Shown here piece after piece: positions 26,733 to 35,358 of a stretch of DNA of 64,000 nucleotides. How positions within the stretch are numbered: the stretch's first letter is position 1; each line of letters opens with the position of its first letter. A model generated the notes under the pieces. It was not told the origin of the DNA. It ran no database searches and saw only the letters and a program-made list of their open reading frames with translations. The stretch lies in assembly GCF_000426825.1 (NCBI RefSeq), contig NZ_AUGC01000001.1, positions 124,001 to 188,000 on the forward strand. The letters are read 5' to 3'. A program made the translations under genes and the position numbers. Origin of the DNA: Thermonema rossianum DSM 10300. Lineage in GTDB: Bacteria > Bacteroidota > Bacteroidia > Cytophagales > Thermonemataceae.

Positions 26733-26787
26733 ATGACAAAGTGTCTTTTGTTTGTTAAGTTTTTGTAAAAAATAATGACAAAATGTC
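26733..26787. promoter_or_regulatory. Two direct copies of ATGACAAARTGTC upstream of hsp20
   Basis: ATGACAAAGTGTC (26733-26745) and ATGACAAAATGTC (26775-26787). Each holds a GACA-N3-TGTC inverted repeat and the copies are 42 bases apart, four helical turns, so a dimeric regulator could bind both on the same face. They lie in the divergent region between hemG and the small heat-shock gene. Confidence 0.55.
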
Positions 26788-26800
26788 TGTTTTTGGGCGC

Positions 26801-26816
26801 TGGCACAAGAGTTGAA
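26801..26816 (+). promoter_or_regulatory. Sigma-54-like promoter element of hsp20
   Basis: TGGCAC-N5-TTGAA resembles the -24/-12 element TGGCACN5TTGCA; the -24 GG is intact and the -12 GC is GA. Position is 60 bases before the ATG, with the paired inverted repeats upstream as possible activator sites. The -12 mismatch makes the assignment tentative. A competing TAnnTTTT-like box lies at 26757. Confidence 0.4.
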
Positions 26817-26860
26817 TAAAAGAAGGGTGAACAACAAAAAACAAATGTTAAACCCTAAAA

Positions 26861-26867
26861 AAGGAGG
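26861..26867 (+). promoter_or_regulatory. Strong Shine-Dalgarno sequence of hsp20
   Basis: AAGGAGG with an eight-base spacer to ATG. Almost no other start in this window has one, in line with the sequestered anti-Shine-Dalgarno of Bacteroidota ribosomes, so this one may serve regulation or accessibility under stress. Confidence 0.7.
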
Positions 26868-26875
26868 ATGAGACT

Positions 26876-27331
26876 ATGGCACTGGTAAAAAGAAACGAAA
26901 ACACCGGATTGTTCCCCAGCCTGACCAACATGCTGGAAAACTTCTTCAACGATGACTGGTTCTTTGGTCGTGATGTAATGCCGATGCGCAGCTTCACTGT
27001 GCCGGCTGTGAACGTAAAAGAAACCGAGGACAGCTTCGAGTTGGAAGTAGCTGCTCCCGGTATGGACAAAAAAGACTTCAAAATTGAAGTAGAAGACGGC
27101 GTATTGACCATCTCTTCGGAAAAAGAAGTGAAAAACGAAGAGAAAGACGAAAAAGGCAACTACGTACGCCGCGAGTTCAGCTATCAATCGTTCAAACGCT
27201 CGTTTGTGCTGCCTGATACCGTAAATACCGAAAAAATCGAAGCCAAGTACAAAGACGGTATCTTGCATGTGAGCGTGCCTAAACGCGAAGAAGCCAAGAA
27301 GAAAGCTACCCGCTTGATTGAAGTGAAGTAA
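26876..27331 (+). CDS. Small heat-shock protein (Hsp20/alpha-crystallin)
   Basis: 151-residue ATP-independent chaperone that holds unfolding proteins. The alpha-crystallin domain spans about 40-140 (VNVKETEDSFELEVAAPGM, EVEDGVLTISSEK, and the final AKYKDGILHVSVPKRE strand with the conserved GILxVxVPK); the last residues are a short RLIEVK tail rather than a clear IxI motif. It has a perfect Shine-Dalgarno AAGGAGG (26861-26867) eight bases before the ATG, which is exceptional in this phylum, and its own terminator. Upstream region carries candidate regulator sites. Confidence 0.95.
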   Translation: MALVKRNENTGLFPSLTNMLENFFNDDWFFGRDVMPMRSFTVPAVNVKETEDSFELEVAAPGMDKKDFKIEVEDGVLTISSEKEVKNEEKDEKGNYVRREFSYQSFKRSFVLPDTVNTEKIEAKYKDGILHVSVPKREEAKKKATRLIEVK

Positions 27332-27353
27332 GGTAGCTTCCGGAAGATACCCC

Positions 27354-27389
27354 AAGGGCGCGAGGAAGTCTTATCCTCCGCCCTTTTTT
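27354..27389 (+). terminator. Terminator of hsp20
   Basis: Two-part stem AAGGGCG...CGCCCTT enclosing GAGGA...TCCTC, followed by a T tract of six. Strong intrinsic terminator. Confidence 0.85.
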
Positions 27390-27484
27390 GTGTTTTAGTT
27401 GCTTGTGCTTTTTCTGTTTTCGCATACACCGGGAAAACCTTATTTTTGATTAACTTTTCCACACAACTAAAAAATCATTGTTTT

Positions 27485-28561
27485 ATGGACAGCAAAAGCC
27501 GCGCGTTTTTAGAAAAATACTTAAACAACGCATCGCCTACGGGCTTTGAAGCCGAAGGGCAAAAAATATGGCTCGACTACATCAAGCCTTATATCGACGA
27601 TTACCGCGTAGATAATTACGGTTCGGTGGTGGGCATCGTGAACCCCGAAGCCGATTACAAAGTGGTTATAGAAGCCCATGCCGACGAAATATCCTGGTTT
27701 GTGAACTACATCGATGACAACGGTTACATTTATGTAATCCGGAACGGAGGCTCCGACCCGGTGATTGCCCCCTCTAAGCGCGTGAATATTCACACGCCCA
27801 AAGGCATCGTGAAGGGCGTGTTCGGCTGGCCGGCCATTCATGTGCGCCATGGCGACAAAGAGCGTGACCCCAAACCTGAAATCAAAAATATTTACATAGA
27901 CGTGGGGGCAGAGTCGAAACAAGAAGTCTTGGAGATGGGCGTAGATGTGGGCTGCGTGGTGACTTTTGCCGATGAGCTCATGGAGTTGAACGACCGTTAC
28001 TGGGTAGGGCGTGCCCTCGACAACCGCATTGGCGGCTTTATGATTGCAGAAGTGGTGCGCCGCTTGCATGAAAATGGTAAAAAACCGGATTTTGGCTTAT
28101 ATGTGGTCAATAGCGTACAGGAAGAAATAGGCTTGCGCGGTGCCCAAATGATGGCCGACAGCATTAAGCCCAATGTGGCTATTGTAACAGATGTATGCCA
28201 TGACACACAAGCGCCGCTTTACAACAAAATACAAGATGGCGATTTCAAGGCAGGCAAGGGACCGGTATTGACCTTTGGACCGGCCGTGCAAAACAACCTG
28301 CTTCGTTTTATTATGGAAGTAGCCGAAAAAGAGGGTATTCCTTATCAGCGGGCGGCGGTGTCGCGCTCTACAGGCACCGACACCGACTCTTTTGCCTATT
28401 CAAACGGTGGTGTGCCTTCAGCCCTGATTTCCTTGCCGCTGAAATACATGCATACAACCGTGGAGATGGTGCATAAAGAAGATGTGGAGCGTATCATTCA
28501 GCTTATGTACCATACTATCTTGCATTTAAAAGCAGGGCAGGATTTTCGCTACTTCTCATAA
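27485..28561 (+). CDS. M42 family metallopeptidase (glutamyl aminopeptidase-like)
   Basis: Cytoplasmic co-catalytic zinc aminopeptidase, 358 residues from the Met at 27485. Metal and catalytic residues are visible: His65 and Asp67 in EAHADEI, Asp179 in GRALDNRIGG, Glu213/Glu214 in SVQEEIGLRGA, the Asp in VTDVCHD, and a late His in MHTTVEMVH. The order and spacing are those of the M42 peptidase/endoglucanase M family. Thirteen upstream in-frame residues are not conserved-looking and were left out. The BtuF-like gene begins 6 bases after its stop, so they are cotranscribed. Confidence 0.9.
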   Translation: MDSKSRAFLEKYLNNASPTGFEAEGQKIWLDYIKPYIDDYRVDNYGSVVGIVNPEADYKVVIEAHADEISWFVNYIDDNGYIYVIRNGGSDPVIAPSKRVNIHTPKGIVKGVFGWPAIHVRHGDKERDPKPEIKNIYIDVGAESKQEVLEMGVDVGCVVTFADELMELNDRYWVGRALDNRIGGFMIAEVVRRLHENGKKPDFGLYVVNSVQEEIGLRGAQMMADSIKPNVAIVTDVCHDTQAPLYNKIQDGDFKAGKGPVLTFGPAVQNNLLRFIMEVAEKEGIPYQRAAVSRSTGTDTDSFAYSNGGVPSALISLPLKYMHTTVEMVHKEDVERIIQLMYHTILHLKAGQDFRYFS

Positions 28562-28567
28562 TTGAAA

Positions 28568-29386
28568 ATGAAGGCGAAAACTCATACCGTCATAGACCAA
28601 ATGGGAAGGTGCGTCGAGGTGCCCGTGTCGCCTCGGCGCATCATTTCTTTGGTGCCTTCGCAAACGGAACTGCTGGCATCGCTTGGGCTGGAAGAAGAAG
28701 TAGTGGGTATTACGAAGTTTTGCGTGCATCCCCGGCGGTGGTATCACAGTAAAACCAAGATAGGGGGCACCAAACAGCTGCGCATGGAAGTAGTGGAGCG
28801 CTTGCAACCCGACTTGATTATAGGCAACAAAGAAGAAAACGAAAAGGCACAGATTGAAGCACTGGAAAAGCGCTATCCTGTTTGGATGAGCGACATAGAA
28901 ACCATTGCCGATGCCCTGGAGATGATAGAAGGGGTGGGGGCTTTGGTAGGCAGGCATTCAGAAAGCAGGCAGCTGCGTGAAGAAATAGCGGCTGCTTGGC
29001 AGAAGGTGCACCGCAGGGCAGCGGTTCTTCCGCATAGGCGCGTGCTTTATCTTATTTGGCGGAAGCCCTACATGGCAGCGGGCAGCAATACTTTCATAAA
29101 TGAGGTACTGCACTTTCTGGGTTTTGAAAATGTGTGCAGGCAGGCGCGTTATCCGGCAGTAGAGCTACCCATGCAAGCAGAACCGGACTGGGTGTTTTTA
29201 TCTTCCGAACCTTATCCTTTTAAAGAAAAACATATGGATGAAGTCCGGCGGCTTTGTCCGAAGGCAAAAGTGGTGCTGGTCGATGGCGAAATGTTTTCAT
29301 GGTATGGCAGCCGCATGCGTGAAGCGCCTGCGTATTTTGAGCAGCTGGTGGGGCACATGCTTGCTTTGTCTGCTGCCGCCCGTTAG
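28568..29386 (+). CDS. BtuF/FepB-type substrate-binding protein without signal peptide
   Basis: 272-residue helical-backbone metal receptor of the cobalamin/iron-siderophore binding fold (RIISLVPSQTELLASLGLEEEVVGITKFCVHP; LQPDLIIGNKEENEKAQIEAL; YMAAGSNTFINEVLHFLGFENV). No signal peptide or lipobox is present, so as annotated it is cytoplasmic, as in several Bacteroidota relatives. No permease or ATPase partner is nearby, so a role in transport is doubtful. An in-frame TTG lies two codons upstream of the chosen ATG. Its 3' end overlaps the next gene by about 80 bases. Confidence 0.82.
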   Translation: MKAKTHTVIDQMGRCVEVPVSPRRIISLVPSQTELLASLGLEEEVVGITKFCVHPRRWYHSKTKIGGTKQLRMEVVERLQPDLIIGNKEENEKAQIEALEKRYPVWMSDIETIADALEMIEGVGALVGRHSESRQLREEIAAAWQKVHRRAAVLPHRRVLYLIWRKPYMAAGSNTFINEVLHFLGFENVCRQARYPAVELPMQAEPDWVFLSSEPYPFKEKHMDEVRRLCPKAKVVLVDGEMFSWYGSRMREAPAYFEQLVGHMLALSAAAR

Positions 29387-30242
29387 TCTTGCACAAGTGC
29401 AAATAGGCATTGAGCTTGCCGTTACGACGGCTTGGCAACGGGTGGCCGTAACCGCTGCCTTTGCCCAAAAGGGGGCTTGTTGGCAATGGCATACCGCTGC
29501 ACGCCTTGCATACTATCCCTTGCATTGGAGTGAAAAGCAAGGGGTGGTAGAAGGTTTATTTTTGATAGGGGGGCGTGCCGGATGGGGGAAAAAAGTCATG
29601 GCAGACTCAACGGCTTGGTATTTGCCCCCTGTGTTTGGGCAGAATCTTACGCAGCGAGCCAATATAGCGGGTTATGACTGGTATTTTTTCATAGACAACG
29701 CACACACCGGGCAAGCAGCAGGGGCAGTAGCACTGCAAAGCGGCAAATGGCTATGTTATTTTTTCAATGATTTGTTGGGGGCACCGGCACAAGACCGCTA
29801 TCGAACGGCTGCCGTTTGGGTGGAATATCACCGGGGGCAAGAGCGCTGGCAGCTGCAGCACCTGCTGTGGACGGGCGACACGCGCCGGGCAAGCGGAGTG
29901 CGTTCGGCTACTTATCCGGCACAGGTGGGTTTTTTAGATATGCGCATGGCACCTTATGGGCTTAGCTCGCATGGCATCCTTGCTTTAACTTATGTGCGGT
30001 ATGGACCACAGGCACCGCCGGTGAGCCTGTCTATAGGGCTTGATGCCGAACAAATTCGGCACTGGACACAAAACCGCTTGATGCACGATATGATTTTTTT
30101 GCCTAAACCTTGGCGCACTGACAACTATCATGTGCCCATGATTGCCGACGACGGCACACTGTTTTTATTCGAGGAGAATCAGCGTGTTCGCCCGGCGCGT
30201 CTTTTTCTTGGCATGGGCGTGGGCTCGTTTTTCCGGTATTGA
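29304..30242 (+). CDS. Secreted protein resembling 'polymorphic toxin type 23' family
   Basis: About 312 residues. The start at 29304 gives a signal peptide ending in VSLAQ; other in-frame Mets are at 29283 and earlier, all inside the upstream gene. The mature protein is rich in Trp, Tyr and Gly. The segment YFFNDLLGAPAQDRYRTAAV (about 173-192) followed by WTGDTRRASG recalls proteins labelled 'polymorphic toxin type 23 (Ntox23)', a label often given to Bacteroidota outer-membrane-like proteins. I see no immunity gene or secretion module, so toxin function is not supported; a beta-barrel protein is equally likely. The C-terminal GVGSFFRY suits an outer-membrane barrel. Confidence 0.6.
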   Translation: MAAACVKRLRILSSWWGTCLLCLLPPVSLAQVQIGIELAVTTAWQRVAVTAAFAQKGACWQWHTAARLAYYPLHWSEKQGVVEGLFLIGGRAGWGKKVMADSTAWYLPPVFGQNLTQRANIAGYDWYFFIDNAHTGQAAGAVALQSGKWLCYFFNDLLGAPAQDRYRTAAVWVEYHRGQERWQLQHLLWTGDTRRASGVRSATYPAQVGFLDMRMAPYGLSSHGILALTYVRYGPQAPPVSLSIGLDAEQIRHWTQNRLMHDMIFLPKPWRTDNYHVPMIADDGTLFLFEENQRVRPARLFLGMGVGSFFRY

Positions 30243-30382
30243 AGCAGGAAAATCACTTGCTTGTCTTTTTCGTGAACCAACTTACTTCGTTGCGTTTGAT
30301 GCAGTTTCCTTGTGCGCATGCTGGTAGGCACAGCTTTTATGCACTGAAGTAGCAAGCCCTATTATGAGTTGCTTGCGGGAAT

Positions 30383-30413
30383 TAAAAAAAGCGGGACTTG
30401 AAAGCCCCGCTTT
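30383..30413 (-). terminator. Terminator of infB
   Basis: Read on the minus strand: AAAGCGGG...CCCGCTTT hairpin with a ten-base loop, then seven T residues. It closes the rimP-nusA-infB block; the convergent plus-strand gene ends at 30242. The remaining 30243-30382 stretch shows no gene. Confidence 0.8.
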
Positions 30414-30436
30414 GCTTTATGCCGTTTACTTGTGTT

Positions 30437-33367
30437 TTAGTCTAAGGTGCGTTTTACTTCGCGGCGTTCGAATGCTTCTATGATATCGCCTACTTGTATA
30501 TCGTTGAAGCTTTTTACTGCCAGACCACATTCAAAGCCGGCTTTTACTTCCGATACATCGTCTTTGAAACGCTTCAAGCTTGCCAGCTCGCCGGTGTGAA
30601 TCACAGTACCATCACGCACAACGCGAATAGGGAGGTTACGTTTAATATACCCGTCGGTTACATAGCAACCGGCTACTGTGCCCACTTTCGATATGTGGAA
30701 TACTTCGCGCACTTCGGCATTGCCCACAATTACTTCTTCTACTGTGGGCGCCAGCATGCCTTCCATGGCATCTTTTACGTCGTTGATTACGTCGTAGATG
30801 ACAGAATAGAGACGTATTTCCACATGCTCTTGCTCGGCAAGCTTTTTGGCATTTGCCGATGGGCGCACTTGGAAACCAATGATGATGGCATCCGATACAG
30901 CCGCAAGGTTAACGTCTGACTCGGTGATTTGACCTACACCGCGGTGCACAATGCGCACTTCTATTTCATCGGGCTTGGATAGCTTGAGCAGTGCGTCACT
31001 TAGCGCTTCTACCGAACCGTCCACATCGCCTTTCACAATCAGGTTCAGCTGCTTGTAATCGCCCAGCGCACGACGGCGGCTCAGGGTTTCGAGTGAGATG
31101 CGTTCGGTAGCACGGATTCGCTGCTCGCGCAAGATTTGCTCGCGTTTGTTGGCAATTTCGCGTGCTTCCTTGTCGCTATCCATCACGTTGAACTTGTCAC
31201 CGGCCTGTGGGGCACCATTCAAGCCCAAGATTTGCACCGGTGTGGAAGGACCGGCCTCTTTGATTCTCTTGCCGGTGTGGTCGGTCATAGCTTTCACACG
31301 ACCGTAATGGGTTCCGGCCAGTACAATGTCACCTACATGCAGGGTGCCGTTTTGCACCAGCAAGGTGGCTACGTAGCCTTTTCCTTTATCGAGGGCGGCT
31401 TCGATGACCGTACCGGAAGCTTTGCGTTTGGGGTTGGCCTTCAGCTCCAGCAATTCGGCTTCCAGCAATACTTTTTCTAATAGCTCATCAATGCCTTCGC
31501 CGGTTTTGGCAGACACATGCTGGCATTGATAAGGACCGCCCCAGTCTTCAACCAGAATATTGATTTTTGCCAACTGCTCTTTTACCCGGTCGGGGTTGGC
31601 AGTGGGTTTGTCTATTTTGTTGATAGCAATGACAATAGGCACGCCGGCGGCCTGTGCGTGGTTGATGGCTTCCACGGTTTGAGGCATCACGCTGTCGTCG
31701 GCAGCTACTACGATAATGGCAACGTCCGTTACTTTGGCACCGCGGGCACGCATGGCGGTAAAGGCTTCGTGTCCCGGGGTGTCAAGGAAAGTAACTTTTT
31801 TGCCGTCGGCGGTTGTGACGCTATAGGCACCGATGTGCTGGGTAATGCCACCGGCTTCTTTGGCCGTTACGTTGGTGTTCCGTATGTAGTCGAGCAGGGA
31901 AGTTTTCCCGTGGTCCACGTGCCCCATGACGGTTACTACCGGCGGGCGTGGCACCAAGTCTTCCGGATTGTCTTCTTCTTCCTCTATATCTACCGTAATT
32001 TCTTCTTCCGCACTGATGAACTCCACGTCATAACCATATTCGGAGGCTATAAGCTCGATAATGTCGGCTTCAAGGCGTTGGTTAATAGATACGAAAATGC
32101 CGGATTGAATGCATTTGGTGATTACTTCGTTGACCGGCACGTCCATCAAGCTGGCCAGCTCGGCTGTAGAGATGAACTCTGTTACCTGCAATACATTCTT
32201 TTCTACCTCTTGCCCTTCTATCTCTACTTTCTCTTTGCGCTTGCGGCTTACCTTTTTCTTTCCGGCACCGCTTATCTTGGCCAAGGTGGCTTTGAGTTGT
32301 TCTTTTACCTCCTTACTGCTGATTTCTTTTTTCTCAACAGCTTTTTTCTTGCTCTTGGTACGATGAGAGCGATTGTCTTGGTTGCGGTTGTCCTTGGACT
32401 GACGGTTGTCTGTTTTGTTGTCGCCGTCTTTTTTGTTTTTCTTTATGCGTACCCGGCTGCGCTTCCGTTCGTCGGAAGAAGCAATGGGCTTGGCTTTTTT
32501 CTTCTTTTTGTCGGGGAGCTCTATTTTGCCAAGTACTTTTAAGCCTTCCAGCTTTTCAGCTTTCCCGCGAATAACATCTTCTTCCTCTTCTTCGCCTTCA
32601 ACCTCTTTTGCGTTATCCGGCTCGACAGCTGCTTCTTCTTTTTTGACTTCGGCAGGCTTTTCTTCTTGCACTTGCTCTACGGCAGGCTGTTTCTCTTCTA
32701 TGGCTTCTTTTTTCTCTTCTTGGGATACCTCCACTACTTCTTCTTTTTCTTCTTTAGCAGGCGGCACTTCTTTTGTCTCTTGCTTTTGGGTTTGAGGCGC
32801 AGGTGTTTCTTTGTTTTCTGCAACAGGGCTGCTTTCTTTTTTGCTTTGAGCTACTTCCTGCTTAGAAGTTGCTTTCTTTTTGCTTTTTTGCTTCTTGGCA
32901 GGTTTCTTCTCTATGGCGTCCAGATCTATTTTACCCAGGATTTTTAAACCCACTTTAGGACGCTCAATTGCATCATCCCCGGTGTTTTCTTCATCTGTCC
33001 GGGGCTGCTCACTTGTCTTTTCTTCGTGTGGCTGCGCTTTGTCCTCTTTTTTGGTGCTCGATTCGATGGTTTTGGACTCCCTGCTTTTTACAAGTACTTC
33101 CTCCTCCTCGTCTTCGTTTTCAGTATCTTTATTGGTCCGGTCTTCGGACTTAATGACCACCGTTTTGTCGATATGGCGGATGGTTTTGGTTGAGGCTTCC
33201 TGTTTTTCAAGCGCAGCGTCTTGAAATTCTTTTACCAACAACTGAAATTGCTCATCGGTAATTTTTGCATTGGGATTATTCTCCACTTCGTGGCCTTTCT
33301 CTTTGAGAAATTCCACGATGGTAGTAGTTGCGGTGTTTAGTTTTCTTGCAGCCTGACTAAGCCTCAT
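30437..33367 (-). CDS. infB: Translation initiation factor IF-2
   Basis: 976-residue GTPase that brings initiator tRNA to the ribosome. An IF2_N-type helical domain opens the protein ([20 protein letters not shown]). A very long Glu/Lys/Pro-rich low-complexity region (about 60-390) follows, typical of the phylum, then a second N-domain and the G domain (GHVDHGKTS about 480; [14 protein letters not shown]) and domains II-IV. The sequence repeats [17 protein letters not shown] and [15 protein letters not shown] in the low-complexity part. It has its own promoter behind the nusA terminator, so expression can be partly separate from nusA. Confidence 0.97.
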   Translation of the reverse strand: MRLSQAARKLNTATTTIVEFLKEKGHEVENNPNAKITDEQFQLLVKEFQDAALEKQEASTKTIRHIDKTVVIKSEDRTNKDTENEDEEEEVLVKSRESKTIESSTKKEDKAQPHEEKTSEQPRTDEENTGDDAIERPKVGLKILGKIDLDAIEKKPAKKQKSKKKATSKQEVAQSKKESSPVAENKETPAPQTQKQETKEVPPAKEEKEEVVEVSQEEKKEAIEEKQPAVEQVQEEKPAEVKKEEAAVEPDNAKEVEGEEEEEDVIRGKAEKLEGLKVLGKIELPDKKKKKAKPIASSDERKRSRVRIKKNKKDGDNKTDNRQSKDNRNQDNRSHRTKSKKKAVEKKEISSKEVKEQLKATLAKISGAGKKKVSRKRKEKVEIEGQEVEKNVLQVTEFISTAELASLMDVPVNEVITKCIQSGIFVSINQRLEADIIELIASEYGYDVEFISAEEEITVDIEEEEDNPEDLVPRPPVVTVMGHVDHGKTSLLDYIRNTNVTAKEAGGITQHIGAYSVTTADGKKVTFLDTPGHEAFTAMRARGAKVTDVAIIVVAADDSVMPQTVEAINHAQAAGVPIVIAINKIDKPTANPDRVKEQLAKINILVEDWGGPYQCQHVSAKTGEGIDELLEKVLLEAELLELKANPKRKASGTVIEAALDKGKGYVATLLVQNGTLHVGDIVLAGTHYGRVKAMTDHTGKRIKEAGPSTPVQILGLNGAPQAGDKFNVMDSDKEAREIANKREQILREQRIRATERISLETLSRRRALGDYKQLNLIVKGDVDGSVEALSDALLKLSKPDEIEVRIVHRGVGQITESDVNLAAVSDAIIIGFQVRPSANAKKLAEQEHVEIRLYSVIYDVINDVKDAMEGMLAPTVEEVIVGNAEVREVFHISKVGTVAGCYVTDGYIKRNLPIRVVRDGTVIHTGELASLKRFKDDVSEVKAGFECGLAVKSFNDIQVGDIIEAFERREVKRTLD

Positions 33368-33420
33368 ATACTGTTCCTTAATAATTTAAATTTAGAGTGA
33401 CCCTGTTGCAGGAGTCAACG

Positions 33421-33452
33421 CAAATTTACACAATTTAATTTGGTATTAAAAA
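33421..33452 (-). promoter_or_regulatory. Promoter of infB
   Basis: On the minus strand a TTTTT stretch (33448-33452), 19-base spacer, then TAAATTTG (33421-33428), an exact -7 match. The T tract of the nusA terminator doubles as the -33 region. The start codon of infB is 53 bases downstream. Confidence 0.55.
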
Positions 33453-33500
33453 CGCCGGACCTCTTCGGCTTGAAAAGTATTTGGGCGTACGAAGAGGTCC
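33448..33500 (-). terminator. Terminator/attenuator between nusA and infB
   Basis: Perfect 11-base inverted repeat GGACCTCTTCG (33457-33467) and CGAAGAGGTCC (33490-33500), 22-base loop, followed on the minus strand by GGCG and five T residues. The stem begins 10 bases after the nusA stop. Confidence 0.7.
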
Positions 33501-33510
33501 TTGGTGAATT

Positions 33511-34755
33511 TTATTCGAACTCTTTACGAAGGATTTCCAGCACGTAGTCGATGGTTTCTTCTTCGAGGTCGGTGCGGCGCACCAGGTCTTCTTTGGGCAC
33601 TGCCAACACACTTTTGGCGGTATCGAGCCCCACTTTGCGAAATTCTTCTATAATCCACTCGTCTATTTCGTCGCGGAATTCTCTCAAATCCACATCCTCC
33701 TCATCCTCTTCGTCTATTTCACGGAACACGTCTATCTCTTTGCCGATAAGCTTGCCGGCCAGTTTGATGTTCAATCCGTTCTTACCTATGGCCAGGGGCA
33801 CTTGGTCCAGTTTCAGGTACACGGATACACGCCCGTTTTCCTCCAGCTTGACTGCCGAAAGCTTGGCCGGAGCCAAAGCGCGGGCAATAAGCAGCTCGAG
33901 GTTGTCGGTGTAGTTGATGACGTCTATGTTTTCGTTGTTCAGCTCACGCACGATGGCATGGATGCGGGAACCGCGCATCCCTACACAAGCCCCTACCGGG
34001 TCTATGCGGTCATCGAATGACTCCACGGCTACTTTGGCGCGCTCACCGGGTTCACGCACTACCTTGCGGATGGCTATGATACCGTCGGCCACTTCGGGCA
34101 CTTCTTGTTCAAAGAGGCGTTCAAGAAAGACGGGGGAGGTGCGTGACAAAATGACTCTTGGCGAACCATGAATGAGCTCTACCTTGTCCACCACCGCACG
34201 TATGCTGTCGCCCTTGCGGTAACGGTCTTTGGGGATTTGTTGGTTTCGTGGCAGCAGCAACTCATTGTCTTCGTTGTCGAGTACAATAATGTCGCGGTTG
34301 CGCAAGATTTGATACACCTCACCGGTTACGATGGTGCCTACCAGGTCCTTGTATTTCAAGAACATGCGTTCTTTTTCCCAGTCCTTTATTTTTTGGATGA
34401 GGGTTTGGCGTCCGGTCATGATAACACGCCGCCCAAAGCTTTGCGGGTCGATGGGCTCGGCAATCTCCTCGCCTACCTCAAAATCGGCTTCTATTTTCCG
34501 GGCTTCCGAAAGGCTTATTTTGGTATTGTCATCGGCCAGTTCGGGAGAGTCGTCGGGCACGATCTCGCGATACCGGAATATCTCGAGGTCGCCGTCGGAG
34601 TTAATGATGACATCAAAATTAGAATCATCGCCATATTGCTTACGTATCATAGTGCGGAATACGTCTTCTATGATACGAATCATGGTAGGACGGTCAATAC
34701 CTTTGGACCGGGCCAACTCCATGAACGATTCGGTCAATTCTCTGTTATCAATCAT
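33511..34755 (-). CDS. nusA: Transcription termination/antitermination factor NusA
   Basis: 414-residue RNA-polymerase-associated factor. The N-terminal polymerase-binding domain (1-130, including ELTESFMELARSKGIDRPTMIRIIEDVF) is followed by an S1 domain (about 135-205, IVTGEVYQILRNRDIIVLDN) and two KH domains (GACVGMRGSRIHAIVREL; VPLAIGKNGLNIKLAGKL). A short acidic patch (DEEDEEDVD) and a small C-terminal helical region complete it; the E. coli-type acidic repeats are absent. It lies 14 bases behind rimP, the conserved gene order. Confidence 0.96.
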   Translation of the reverse strand: MIDNRELTESFMELARSKGIDRPTMIRIIEDVFRTMIRKQYGDDSNFDVIINSDGDLEIFRYREIVPDDSPELADDNTKISLSEARKIEADFEVGEEIAEPIDPQSFGRRVIMTGRQTLIQKIKDWEKERMFLKYKDLVGTIVTGEVYQILRNRDIIVLDNEDNELLLPRNQQIPKDRYRKGDSIRAVVDKVELIHGSPRVILSRTSPVFLERLFEQEVPEVADGIIAIRKVVREPGERAKVAVESFDDRIDPVGACVGMRGSRIHAIVRELNNENIDVINYTDNLELLIARALAPAKLSAVKLEENGRVSVYLKLDQVPLAIGKNGLNIKLAGKLIGKEIDVFREIDEEDEEDVDLREFRDEIDEWIIEEFRKVGLDTAKSVLAVPKEDLVRRTDLEEETIDYVLEILRKEFE

Positions 34756-34769
34756 ATCTTTTCTTCCTT

Positions 34770-35246
34770 TTATTCAACAACAACATACACATTTTGTATA
34801 TCTTCAAGCTTGACTTCCATAGGGGTTTCCTTCCATTTACCTTTGGCAGTAGGGTGGGGGTCAAGCTTCGTGAGCTGCAAGGCGGTTCCGGTGTAAGCAT
34901 CGAGGCGGGCAAGCATCTGCTTGCCATCGGACAGATGCACAGTTACGTGGCGCCCTATGTTTTTTCGAAATTGGCGCTCACTGTTGAGTGGACGGTCCAA
35001 ACCAGGCGACGATACTTCCAAAGTGTATCCTTCGTCCAACTCTGCTACTTCATCTAATAAATCGCCTATTTGGCGGCTCAGTTCCGCACATTCATCTATT
35101 TGAATGCCGGCGTCGGTATCTACGAAGATGGCTACCCGCGTTTTACGGCGGAAAGGCTTCACTTCTATGTCTATCAAATAATAAGGCTCTTGAATGAGGG
35201 GCATAATAAGCTCCCGTATGCGCTCTTTTAGTTCCTGTACCTCCAT
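34770..35246 (-). CDS. rimP: Ribosome maturation factor RimP
   Basis: 158-residue cytoplasmic factor for 30S subunit maturation. The N-terminal domain (LIMPLIQEPYYLIDIEVKPF; VAIFVDTDAGIQIDECAELSRQIGDLLD) and the motif YTLEVSSPGLDRPL (about 75-88) are diagnostic, with the C-terminal SH3-like barrel after it. First gene of the rimP-nusA(-infB) block, with a strong promoter at 35328-35358 and a leader hairpin. Confidence 0.95.
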   Translation of the reverse strand: MEVQELKERIRELIMPLIQEPYYLIDIEVKPFRRKTRVAIFVDTDAGIQIDECAELSRQIGDLLDEVAELDEGYTLEVSSPGLDRPLNSERQFRKNIGRHVTVHLSDGKQMLARLDAYTGTALQLTKLDPHPTAKGKWKETPMEVKLEDIQNVYVVVE

Positions 35247-35281
35247 ACCTTAGACTTGTGTTTTACGGATGCCATAAGCAA

Positions 35282-35305
35282 AAGAGGGGTATCGCTACCC
35301 CTCTT
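35282..35305 (-). promoter_or_regulatory. Leader hairpin of rimP-nusA
   Basis: Perfect 10-base inverted repeat AAGAGGGGTA / TACCCCTCTT with a four-base loop. On the minus strand it lies between the rimP promoter and start codon, beginning roughly 20 bases after the likely transcription start, and is followed by TTTT. It can act as an attenuator in the leader or as a weak terminator for the upstream ppx gene. Confidence 0.65.
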
Positions 35306-35327
35306 GCAATAGTAACCGTTCTTACAG

Positions 35328-35358
35328 CAAAGGTACAAAAAGCTGTTTATGTAGTCAA
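35328..35358 (-). promoter_or_regulatory. Promoter of rimP-nusA
   Basis: On the minus strand TTG (35356-35358), 20-base spacer, TACCTTTG (35328-35335): a full match to the Bacteroidota consensus. The -33 element lies inside the 3' end of the ppx gene. Confidence 0.75.

Noticed and set aside
31517-32542. 341-codon plus-strand frame opposite infB
   Set aside because: Antisense to the conserved G domain of IF-2; Phe/Tyr/Val-rich shadow.
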